Shown here in pieces: positions 1 to 5,118 of a DNA stretch of 6,040 nt; positions within the stretch are counted from its first letter, which is position 1; each line of letters begins with the position of its first letter. Location of the stretch: assembly GCA_903924715.1 (NCBI GenBank), contig CAIYCP010000081.1:1-6040 (forward strand), read 5' to 3'. The DNA comes from an uncultured beta proteobacterium. GTDB lineage: Bacteria > Pseudomonadota > Gammaproteobacteria > Burkholderiales > Burkholderiaceae_B. The translations under genes were made by a program, and so were the position numbers. The notes below the pieces were generated by a model. It did not search any database and had not been told where the DNA came from. It was given only the letters and a program-made list of their open reading frames with translations.

Positions 1-110
1 CCCAAGGTGTCAAGCAAAAAGACCTTTGCCCGCTCAATCGCCTTAGGCGTTAACGACTCAAAAGTGAGTGACGAGGCATGGCGGGCAAGTTGTAAATCAA
101 GGCTTTGCAT
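1..110 (-). CDS. MmgE/PrpD family protein, N-terminal fragment
   Basis: Only the first 36 complete codons are inside the window; the gene continues past position 1 on the minus strand. The peptide begins MQSLDLQLARHASSL and ends at KVFLLDTLG. The Leu-Ala start, the run of about 20 residues leading to a Lys, and the LLDTLG motif are the usual N-terminal signature of the MmgE/PrpD family (2-methylcitrate dehydratase, cis-aconitate decarboxylase and iminodisuccinate epimerase relatives). An in-frame TAA lies one codon before the ATG at 110-108, so this is the first possible start. No good Shine-Dalgarno is seen. The family assignment is fairly safe. The reaction cannot be told from this fragment, because these enzymes act on several tricarboxylate-like substrates. 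It is transcribed away from the tRNA-Leu and may share the symmetric promoter at 185-199. Confidence 0.72.
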   Translation of the reverse strand, partial: MQSLDLQLARHASSLTFESLTPKAIERAKVFLLDTL

Positions 111-164
111 GGTTTAACCGTTGGCTGTTTTGAGGCTGTGTTGGGGTTTTAGGATACCCAAGTC

Positions 165-231
165 GCGCCTCGCGCGCAAAATTTTTATACACCGTATAAT
201 GCATGACTTCGTTCCAAAGCGCCTCGCGCGC
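165..231. repeat. 13-bp direct repeat flanking the tRNA promoter
   Basis: GCGCCTCGCGCGC occurs at 165-177 and again at 219-231, exactly 54 bases apart and bracketing the TATAAT box. Both copies are purely GC-rich in an otherwise AT-rich stretch. The second copy would lie in the leader of the tRNA precursor. Function unknown. It may be a leftover of local duplication or a GC-rich stringent-control type element. Confidence 0.55.
184..200. promoter_or_regulatory. Symmetric -10 region between MmgE/PrpD-like gene and tRNA-Leu
   Basis: The sequence TTATACACCGTATAA (185-199) is a perfect dyad with 6-base arms around ACC. Reading rightward it supplies TATAAT (195-200), a consensus -10 box placed about 43 bases before the tRNA. 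Reading leftward it supplies TATAAA (189-184), about 74 bases before the ATG at 110. No convincing -35 box is seen at 16-18 bases in either direction. The tRNA promoter role is likely. The leftward role is inferred from symmetry only. Confidence 0.5.
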
Positions 232-242
232 GATCCCCCAAG

Positions 243-327
243 GCCCGGGTGGTGAAATTGGTAGACGCAGGGGACTCAAAATCCCCCGCCGCAAGGCGTG
301 CCGGTTCGATTCCGGCCCCGGGCACCA
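243..327 (+). tRNA. tRNA-Leu(CAA)
   Basis: A complete 85-base class II tRNA. The acceptor stem pairs GCCCGGG (243-249) with CCCGGGC (317-323), followed by discriminator A324 and an encoded CCA (325-327). The D arm contains GAAATTGGTAGACGC. The anticodon stem GGGGA/TCCCC (270-274 and 282-286) closes loop CTCAAAA with anticodon CAA at 277-279, reading UUG codons. The variable arm CGCC-GCAA-GGCG (287-298) is a short hairpin as expected for leucine tRNAs, and the T arm GCCGG/CCGGC closes TTCGATT. It is a single gene; no T-run terminator is seen just downstream. Confidence 0.97.
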
Positions 328-344
328 GCTTAAATCCTTGATTC

Positions 345-372
345 ACAACGTAAAATTCAGTAACTTACGTGT
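345..372. repeat. Short inverted repeat downstream of tRNA-Leu
   Basis: ACGTAA (348-353) and TTACGT (365-370) are perfect inverted arms 11 bases apart. Two further outer pairs (AC/GT) form if one base is bulged. There is no following T-run, so it is not a standard terminator. It might be a processing hairpin for the tRNA transcript, a recombination relic, or chance. Confidence 0.25.
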
Positions 373-445
373 ATGGTCCAAACTGCGCGGCGTTTACCTA
401 GCGCTCTACCCAATCAAGTCAACAACCGTAACAATATGTAAATTT

Positions 446-476
446 AATAGAGCTTTAATTCAGCTCAATTTATAAT
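446..476 (+). promoter_or_regulatory. Putative promoter and operator of the MNT/HEPN module
   Basis: A consensus TATAAT lies at 471-476, 33 bases before the ATG at 509. No good -35 is found. Directly upstream is an imperfect dyad, AATAGAGCT (446-454) and AGCTCAATT (462-470), pairing in 8 of 9 positions around a 7-base centre. A dyad touching the -10 is a common position for a toxin-antitoxin autorepression site, but binding by this pair is inference. The box overlaps the TTG at 476, which argues against that TTG as the start. Confidence 0.4.
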
Positions 477-508
477 TGAAACCGCCCATCATTAAACCGT
501 CGATCAAC

Positions 509-799
509 ATGAAACCTTCTGTCGCACTGGAGTTGAAACGTATCGCTGTCCGTGAAGCAACGGGCCGCTATCGCGCGACCAACCCACGCGTGTTTGGTTC
601 TGTTTTGCATGGCCTAGATCATGACGGTAGCGACATTGACATTCTGGTTGACGCATTACCAGGCGCTACATTATTCGATCTTGGCGGCCTTCAGGTCGAG
701 TTAGAAGAATTACTTGGCGTACCTGTTGATTTACTGACGCCCCAAGATTTGCCAATTAAATTTCGACAGCAAGTTTTGCAAGAAGCGATTCCCGTATGA
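509..799 (+). CDS. mntA: MntA-type nucleotidyltransferase antitoxin
   Basis: A 96-residue minimal nucleotidyltransferase (MNT) protein. The polymerase-beta-type motif is exact: G30-S31, ten residues, then D42-I43-D44, the GSx10DxD signature that binds nucleotide and metal. D74 in the strand VPVDLLTP is the expected third acidic residue. In characterised type VII pairs, such proteins neutralise the partner HEPN toxin by adding AMP to a tyrosine in its active-site motif; the same role is inferred here. The family is typically 95-140 residues, so this one looks complete. I chose ATG 509 over the in-frame TTG at 476 because the TTG overlaps a TATAAT box and the extra 11 residues (KPPIIKPSIN) look uncoded; neither start has a clear Shine-Dalgarno. 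The stop overlaps the toxin start. Confidence 0.87.
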   Translation: MKPSVALELKRIAVREATGRYRATNPRVFGSVLHGLDHDGSDIDILVDALPGATLFDLGGLQVELEELLGVPVDLLTPQDLPIKFRQQVLQEAIPV

Positions 800-1170
800 C
801 GGGCCAATGGCTCACGGACTACCTCGGTCATATGCAGGTTGCAGCCTCAGATGCATGCAGCTTTGTTGAAGGGCTCGATCAAGCAGATTTTCATGACGAT
901 AAACGCACCCAAAGCGCTGTGGTGATGAGCCTGATCGTCATCGGAGAAGCCGCCACCAAAGTAATGGATCAGTTTCCGGAGTTCGCTGCAAAAAATAGTG
1001 AGATCTCTTGGCGAAGTATGAGGGGTATGCGAAATCGAATCGCACATGGATACTTCGATATCAACTTGGAGGTTGTTTGGGACACTATACAAACGGCATT
1101 ACCCACATTGCTATTGCAGTTACCTGACTTAATCAAATCCGCAGAGCAGTCCGATCCCATCAAAAAGTAA
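796..1170 (+). CDS. hepT: HepT-like HEPN-domain RNase toxin (DUF86)
   Basis: A 124-residue helical protein of the DUF86/HepT branch of HEPN nucleases. The catalytic motif is intact: R79-N80-R81-I82-A83-H84-G85-Y86, i.e. Rx4HxY, where Arg and His form the RNase site and Tyr is the residue modified by MntA partners in studied systems. The segment SLIVIGEAATKV (residues 45-56) and the WRSMRGMRN lead-in are typical of the family. Its ATG overlaps the antitoxin stop as ATGA (796-799), so the two are co-translated, antitoxin first. Role inferred: growth-inhibiting cleavage of RNA when the antitoxin is lost, for stress or phage defence or for maintenance of the locus. All key residues are present, so there is no sign of decay. 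Confidence 0.88.
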   Translation: MTGQWLTDYLGHMQVAASDACSFVEGLDQADFHDDKRTQSAVVMSLIVIGEAATKVMDQFPEFAAKNSEISWRSMRGMRNRIAHGYFDINLEVVWDTIQTALPTLLLQLPDLIKSAEQSDPIKK

Positions 1171-1288
1171 CGTCTCATCAATAGTGCCCCCTGCCTTTCT
1201 GGGCCTGTTGGTGCTTTTGACTGGCCCTTTAGTTGCCTTTCACCAGCGATGGCTGACAAGGTTGGGCGACCAAAAGTGCGGCGCATCG

Positions 1289-1600
1289 TCATCCGAACTC
1301 GAACAAGGTGACACCAAAGACATGCTGAAGATTCACCTTGGGTGTGGGTCCGTAATACATCCGGGCGCAACGAAAGACAGGACTAAGTCCAAACGACTCT
1401 GCCAGAGCCCGCCCTGAAGCATTCGGCTCAGGGACGTCGATCTGGACGGCTTGGCCTTCGACCATCGACAGCAAATGACCAACCACGCGGCGCGCAAGGT
1501 CGGGCGACTCTGCCAGCACTGGGCCAAATTTGTAACCATCGAGTGCCGGCCGAATAGCCGCGAGCGCAAGCACATAGGGGTCGTGCTGGCCCGAAGCGAA
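1289..1600 (-). pseudogene. GNAT acetyltransferase C-terminal relic
   Basis: Translating leftward from 1600 gives about 103 residues, including QHDPYVLALAAIRP, GYKFGPVLAESPDLARR, QIDVPEPN, ALAESFGL, RMYYGP and a final FGVTLFEFG. This order (GP-x-x-AES/ADD, DVPEPN, ALAES-GL-PVF, RMY-GP, FG-T-FE-G) is the C-terminal half of a two-part GNAT family N-acetyltransferase of about 280 residues. The acetyl-CoA-binding N-terminal half is absent. An in-frame TGA (1603-1601) precedes the recognisable part, and no plausible start with a ribosome site exists apart from internal GTG 1573. The stretch between the TGA and the MFS relic (through SYAVLRYGYRQRIGMGV) stays in the same frame but I could not assign it. 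Almost certainly non-functional; a short product of unknown role cannot be excluded. Confidence 0.65.
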
Positions 1601-1696
1601 TCAGTGCTCATAAGACACACCCATTCCGATCCGCTGCCTGTACCCGTAGCGCAAAACCGCATAGCTCAATGCGTGACAGCAACTTTTGACCCCTCT

Positions 1697-1810
1697 TTGC
1701 ACTAAACGTACTTTGTACGCAGCGGCGATCTAGATCGCGATAATTGATATTAAGCAGCACGCTAGCAAAAGCGCGATGCAGTTATTCGGGGAATATCGTT
1801 CAAAAATTGA
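1697..1810 (-). pseudogene. MFS transporter C-terminal relic
   Basis: Reading leftward from 1810 gives SIFERYSPNNCIALLLACC, then LISIIAI, a TAG, then IAAAYKVRLVQ. This aligns to residues about 404-442 of the intact MFS protein in this window (VIYD..., AFALSLACC, LLASVAI, Trp431, IAAPRKVRLVQ). Identities include ALxLACCL, AI-stop-IAA and KVRLVQ. The conserved Trp codon TGG is TAG here (1732-1730). Many third positions differ, so this is not a recent copy. Homology fades upstream of 1810, where a further in-frame stop appears. It is the stub of a second, related transporter gene, same orientation as the intact one. Confidence rests on a roughly 30-residue alignment made by eye. Confidence 0.68.
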
Positions 1811-1910
1811 GAATGAAATGACGCTTAGGTGCTAGCATTGCTCGAGTAAATTCTTCGTGCACAAAATCATGACTTCAGGTCAATTTCGATTGCGTCACTC
1901 TTATCCTTGC

Positions 1911-1914
1911 GAGG
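1911..1914 (+). promoter_or_regulatory. Ribosome binding site deciding ATG 1925
   Basis: GAGG lies ten bases before ATG 1925, within GCGAGGTGTACGACAA. An in-frame TTG at 1907 would place this site inside the coding region, so ATG 1925 is preferred. Confidence 0.45.
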
Positions 1915-1924
1915 TGTACGACAA

Positions 1925-2347
1925 ATGAATTACCGACTATGTTTTGGTATTGGTTGCTTGCTACTTTTGGCCAGTTGCGCCAGCCACAATCAAGCAGAAT
2001 TTATACGCAACCCCTACGGCGTGTTAGCCGGTATTTGGCACGGCTTAATCGTACCCATATCGTTAGTTACAAAGCTCCTAGTACTGATATTAGACGGGTT
2101 AATCTCGCTGAGTCGGTGGTTATTAGTAAGCTTTGGTGCGAGCGCGCACGTCGTCAATAACATAATGGGCTTGTTCAATACACTCGCCAATCCACTCAAT
2201 TTACTTGAAGTGATTGGGCGCCCTAACGTCGGCTTGCATTATTACCTAGGCTTTGGCGTTGGCGTCTTGGCGTGGGTTGTTTTCTTGGGTGCCGGAAGTC
2301 GTGCTCGAACTGGCAATCGCCTTCGTAACCGCGGCATTCGATTTTGA
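1925..2347 (+). CDS. Putative lipoprotein/small membrane protein
   Basis: A 140-residue protein starting MNYRLCFGIGCLLLLASCAS: a short basic N-terminus, a hydrophobic core and a lipobox L15-A16-S17-C18, so Cys18 is the predicted lipidated residue after signal peptidase II cleavage. Unusually for a lipoprotein, the mature part is itself hydrophobic: GIWHGLIVPISLVTKLLVLIL (about 36-57) and YYLGFGVGVLAWVVFLG (about 106-122), followed by a basic tail RARTGNRLRNRG. The GIWHGLI-P motif followed by a GLHYYLGFGVG segment resembles a family of uncharacterised small bacterial membrane proteins with a GFWHGLIAP motif; no function is known to me. It could insert by two helices with the basic tail in the cytoplasm. 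It appears monocistronic; no neighbour suggests a role. Confidence 0.75.
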   Translation: MNYRLCFGIGCLLLLASCASHNQAEFIRNPYGVLAGIWHGLIVPISLVTKLLVLILDGLISLSRWLLVSFGASAHVVNNIMGLFNTLANPLNLLEVIGRPNVGLHYYLGFGVGVLAWVVFLGAGSRARTGNRLRNRGIRF

Positions 2348-2610
2348 ATAGCACTTCGCGGAAGTCGTCCATGGACCACCTCGGTCACAGGGAAACTGCG
2401 GCCTGTAGAGTTTAGAGTGTCCTCATCTTGGCTTCGCCTGTCTGTGCGAAAACGTACGATAAAAGTTTTTGAAACTAAGTAGTATGTCACTAAGCTTCTG
2501 ACAAAAAGCGACTAGTAACCGGAATGTGGCAGGGTCAGGTACAAATCATCCAGCTTGATATTCAATGTTGCCGCGCAAGTTTGCACTCGTACGTTTCATG
2601 AAATGGGATC
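2348..2610. other. Intergenic region, no gene seen
   Basis: This stretch separates the putative lipoprotein from the DUF2177 gene. The frame of the upstream gene stays open for a further 44 codons after its TGA, but the peptide has no recognisable pattern. A small dyad AGTTT-TTG-AAACT (2464-2476) is present. TTGAAA at 2469 could serve as a -35, but only a poor -10 (TAAGCT, 2491-2496) follows. No clear terminator for the upstream gene was found. Confidence 0.4.
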
Positions 2611-2615
2611 AAGGA
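2611..2615 (+). promoter_or_regulatory. Ribosome binding site deciding ATG 2622
   Basis: AAGGA stands six bases before ATG 2622, a near-ideal Shine-Dalgarno arrangement. It rules out the longer in-frame start at 2565, which would add 19 residues not typical of the family. Confidence 0.75.
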
Positions 2616-2621
2616 ATCAAT

Positions 2622-3023
2622 ATGCTCAAGTATCTTGGAATCTACTTTACGTTTTTAATCTCCCTCATCGTGGTGGATTTGATTTGGCTTTTAGGGATCG
2701 CAAAAACACTGTACCGGGATCAAATGGGTGATTTGATGGCAAGCGAACCCAAACTCGCGGCGGGCGTCGCTTTCTATTTGCTGTACGCGCTTGGTGTGTG
2801 TATTTTCGTGATCGTGCCTGCACTCTCCAAACAATCGGGGTTTGACGCTGTTTTGTATGGTGCTTTGTTCGGCTTTTTTTGCTACATGACCTACGATCTG
2901 ACCAATCTGGCAGTGGTACGCAACTTTCCAACACAGTTAGCTTTCATTGATATCGCTTGGGGTAGCTTTGTAACGGCCGCATTATCGGGCTTTAGCTATT
3001 GGGTCATCAACAAAGTGTCCTAA
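2622..3023 (+). CDS. DUF2177 family membrane protein
   Basis: A 133-residue integral membrane protein with four predicted helices: about 4-26, 46-66, 74-98 and 108-129. Family hallmarks are visible: D19-x-x-W22 in helix 1, a TLYRDQMGDLM stretch (29-39), F51-Y52-L-L-Y in helix 2, GAL-G---Y-TYDLTNLAV (80-98) in helix 3, and F-DIAWGSFVTA (108-119) in helix 4. The buried Asp, Tyr and Trp residues are the conserved ones in DUF2177, whose function is not established. Length matches the family. The stop codon overlaps the stop of the convergent MFS gene (3020-3023), so the two genes are packed tail to tail with no room for a separate terminator. It appears monocistronic. Confidence 0.88.
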   Translation: MLKYLGIYFTFLISLIVVDLIWLLGIAKTLYRDQMGDLMASEPKLAAGVAFYLLYALGVCIFVIVPALSKQSGFDAVLYGALFGFFCYMTYDLTNLAVVRNFPTQLAFIDIAWGSFVTAALSGFSYWVINKVS

Positions 3024-4372
3024 GATTTTTTGGATCTAATTCTTCCTTGCACCAACCGCACCTTGCGCGGCGCGGCGATCCAGATCGCGACACTCGCTAG
3101 CAAACAACACGCAAGCGAGAGCGCAAAGGCGACGCGATAACTGCCCGTCTGATCGTAAATCACGCCTGTTGCCCAAGGCCCCACGGCGCCTCCGGCCATC
3201 ACTGCGATCGTGACCACGCCGAAGATTGAACCGAAGGATTTTCCTTGAAAAATCTCCATCACAATCGGCCCCATCAATGACGTCATGCCATAGCCCAAAA
3301 CGCCCTGAGACAGCACCATTACATACAGCAACCAAAGGCTGGGCGTACCCTCAAGAGCAAGCAGCGCCGCGCACGAGATTGCTGAACCCAGGCAACTGGC
3401 GCCCCATGCCCATTCTCGACCAATCCGATCAGAGAGTGCGCCCATACCGATTTGACCGAACATACCAAAGGCACTCACAAGTGCTAACGCCCAGGCCGAC
3501 GTGGCTGGGCTGAAGCCAACCTCTACAAGATATTTTGTTTGATGCACTTGCACTGCATACCAGGCAAATAGTGCACAAAAATAGCCAAAAATGATGCACC
3601 AAAACCGATGGGTTCGCATTGCCTTTGCAATCGTCCATTCGATGTTGACCCACGCGTGATCCACAACGTTTGACGCCCTTGCACTGACTTCTGCCGCTGT
3701 CCGACCGCGCTGCCCGTCTGGCGCGAGTCCCAAATCCTCAGGGCGCTGCCATACAAAAAAACTAAGCGGTACCAACACAAGCAAGACGACTGACCCGAGT
3801 GCCAAACACGAGGCGCGCCAACCAGCGCGCACGATAATCTCTTGCAACCAAGGCAAAATCACCAAAGCCCCTATCCCCGCACCCGAAAACGCAATCCCCA
3901 AGGCTAAGCCCCGACGGCGCACAAACCAGTTCGGCAAAAAGATCGAATGAACACTAAACCCCATGAGGTTTGTACCGCCCCCCACAAGAAACCCGAGGGT
4001 AGCGTAAAGCTGCCATGGCTCTTGCATCAGTGTAGCCAGAAACAAGCCCAGGGCCGTAAAACAGGACCCCGCAAGCAACAAGAAGCGAGGGCCGTAGCGG
4101 TCCATCACCTGTCCAACAGTGGGGCTCAGCACCGCCGACACTAAAAATCCAAACGCAAAAGCCCCCGAGGCCAGGCCGCGCGACCAGTGAAATTCGTCGA
4201 TGAGAGGGGGCAGCAAGAGTGAAAACGACGTGCGGGCGCTGATCCCGATCGCGATCGTAATGAAGGCGATGCCGATTAGCACCCAACCGTAGTAGAACGG
4301 AACGCGCGATACCCAGCCGCCAAGGCCACGCTCGCGTTCGGGTATTGTTTTGACTGCAGCGGCTCTAATCAT
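3020..4372 (-). CDS. MFS transporter, monocarboxylate/oxalate-formate antiporter-like
   Basis: A complete 450-residue major facilitator with about 12 helices in two bundles. It opens with RVPFYYGWVLIG (23-34), the usual first helix of this branch, and carries motif A twice: GQVMDRYGPR (87-96) and GALSDRIGRE (311-320). Other marks are LPNWFVRRRGLALGIAFSGAG (146-166), the RPEDLGLAPDG segment (210-220) opening the central cytoplasmic loop, and GVIYDQTGSYR (403-413) before the last helix. Such proteins are proton-linked or antiport carriers of small organic acids in the inner membrane; the substrate cannot be read. ATG 4372 is preferred because upstream codons show no membrane or family pattern. 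Its Shine-Dalgarno is weak. A possible promoter is TTGACC (4497-4492) with TAAGGC (4476-4471), spacing only 15. It diverges from the NTF2-like gene, which may be co-regulated. Confidence 0.9.
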   Translation of the reverse strand: MIRAAAVKTIPERERGLGGWVSRVPFYYGWVLIGIAFITIAIGISARTSFSLLLPPLIDEFHWSRGLASGAFAFGFLVSAVLSPTVGQVMDRYGPRFLLLAGSCFTALGLFLATLMQEPWQLYATLGFLVGGGTNLMGFSVHSIFLPNWFVRRRGLALGIAFSGAGIGALVILPWLQEIIVRAGWRASCLALGSVVLLVLVPLSFFVWQRPEDLGLAPDGQRGRTAAEVSARASNVVDHAWVNIEWTIAKAMRTHRFWCIIFGYFCALFAWYAVQVHQTKYLVEVGFSPATSAWALALVSAFGMFGQIGMGALSDRIGREWAWGASCLGSAISCAALLALEGTPSLWLLYVMVLSQGVLGYGMTSLMGPIVMEIFQGKSFGSIFGVVTIAVMAGGAVGPWATGVIYDQTGSYRVAFALSLACCLLASVAIWIAAPRKVRLVQGRIRSKKS

Positions 4373-4524
4373 AAGTGCCAACCTATTCGGACCATGTTCT
4401 ACGAAACGAGCACACCTTAAAACGCAAAGAGCAATTGAATCTAGCAAACAGTATGCCACGCCCTGAGTCAGCCTTATCTTACGCTCAGCGAGGTCAAGAT
4501 TTGTGCGGTAATACTGCAAGACCA

Positions 4525-5061
4525 ATGACTTGCATGGACCAATACCGTATGATTTATTCCGCTGACGAACAAGACAGGTTGAATGTGCTTGAAAAACACA
4601 TTGCCGCAGAGATGCAAGGAGACATGGCCACCACGATGTCAACCATGAATGCCAATCCGCATCTTTTGAACGTTCCCAATATGATTGGCGGCGATGGTTA
4701 CGAAGGCGTCAAACAATTTTACTCAAACCATCTTGTCGGAAAGTTCTTTCCTCCGGATGTGAAATTCGAGACCGTGTCCGTTACGGTGGGGCGTACAAGA
4801 GTCGTGCAAGAGTTAGTGATTTCGTTCACGCACAGCGTCGAAATCGAGTGGATGGTTCCTAACATCGCACCAACCAATAAAAAGGTCGAAATCGCCTTTG
4901 TCGTGGTCGCCGGAATCGAAAATCTTAAACTGACGCATGAACATATCTATTGGGATCAGGCGAGTGTGCTGGTGCAACTTGGCTTGCTTGACCCGCACGG
5001 GCTTCCTGTCACTGGCGCAGAGAGCGCGCGTAAGTTACTGAGCTATTCAAGCGCGGATTAG
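4525..5061 (+). CDS. NTF2/SnoaL-like family protein
   Basis: A protein of about 178 residues (from ATG 4525) with the cone-shaped NTF2-like fold predicted from its pattern: N-terminal helices with LEKHIAAEMQGD (22-33), a GYEGVKQFYSNHLVGKFFP segment (58-76), then alternating strands ending in the conserved LTHEHIYWDQASVLVQLGLLDP (136-157) and GLPVTGAESARKLL. Relatives are annotated as SnoaL-like cyclases or nuclear transport factor 2 family proteins, some encoded near or fused to dienelactone-hydrolase-like enzymes. They act on small organic molecules, but the reaction here is unknown. The frame is open back to GTG 4375, but residues before 4525 look uncoded and occupy the divergent promoter region. 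ATG 4534 and 4549 are also possible; none has a strong ribosome site. The next gene follows 39 bases later in the same frame. Confidence 0.82.
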   Translation: MTCMDQYRMIYSADEQDRLNVLEKHIAAEMQGDMATTMSTMNANPHLLNVPNMIGGDGYEGVKQFYSNHLVGKFFPPDVKFETVSVTVGRTRVVQELVISFTHSVEIEWMVPNIAPTNKKVEIAFVVVAGIENLKLTHEHIYWDQASVLVQLGLLDPHGLPVTGAESARKLLSYSSAD

Positions 5062-5088
5062 TTTAACGGAGTCAGCGGGCCCCTAACG

Positions 5089-5118
5089 AGCGGTAAACTC
5101 GTGAGCGGTAAGATCGTT
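5089..5118 (+). repeat. 15-bp tandem repeat at the start of the last gene
   Basis: Two adjacent 15-base units, AGCGGTAAACTCGTG and AGCGGTAAGATCGTT, match at 12 of 15 positions. In the reading frame of the downstream gene they read SGKLV-SGKIV. The boundary falls at the GTG start candidate (5101), so only the second unit is certainly translated. Confidence 0.6.

Larger units (their letters stand above)
1171..1924. other. Stretch without intact genes, holding two gene relics
   Basis: Between the HEPN toxin and the next complete gene there are about 750 bases with no intact reading frame. Two minus-strand relics (1289-1600 and 1697-1810) are described separately. From 1171 to 1288 I see only a weak 5-base inverted repeat (GGGCC 1201-1205, GGCCC 1223-1227) and a repeated GCCTTTC. 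From 1811 to 1924 there is an AT-rich presumptive promoter region for the following gene, without a convincing -35/-10 pair. No transposase remnant or terminal inverted repeats were recognised. Confidence 0.6.

Noticed and set aside
203..475. 90-codon plus-strand open frame
   Set aside because: It covers the tRNA-Leu and an AT-rich intergenic region; no protein pattern.
243..1170. Integrated island bounded by tRNA-Leu attachment repeats
   Set aside because: No copy of the tRNA 3' end (GGTTCGATTCCGGCC type) was found elsewhere in the window and no integrase gene is present.
1201..1230. GGGCC...GGCCC inverted repeat as a terminator for the toxin gene
   Set aside because: Only five base pairs with a 17-base loop and no T-run on either strand.
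1184..1705. Two plus-strand open frames of 77 and 84 codons (1184-1417, 1451-1705)
   Set aside because: They lie opposite the GNAT relic and show no protein-like composition; mirror frames of former coding sequence.
1725..1738. Perfect 14-bp palindrome GCGATCTAGATCGC, suggestive of an operator
   Set aside because: It coincides with the codons for AI-stop-IA of the MFS relic. The intact gene has nearly the same sequence (GCGATCCAGATCGC at 3073-3086), so the symmetry arises from coding history plus the TGG to TAG change.
4373..4642. Extension of the MFS protein upstream of ATG 4372 by 90 residues
   Set aside because: The added residues show no family similarity, and the region overlaps the start of the divergent NTF2-like gene.
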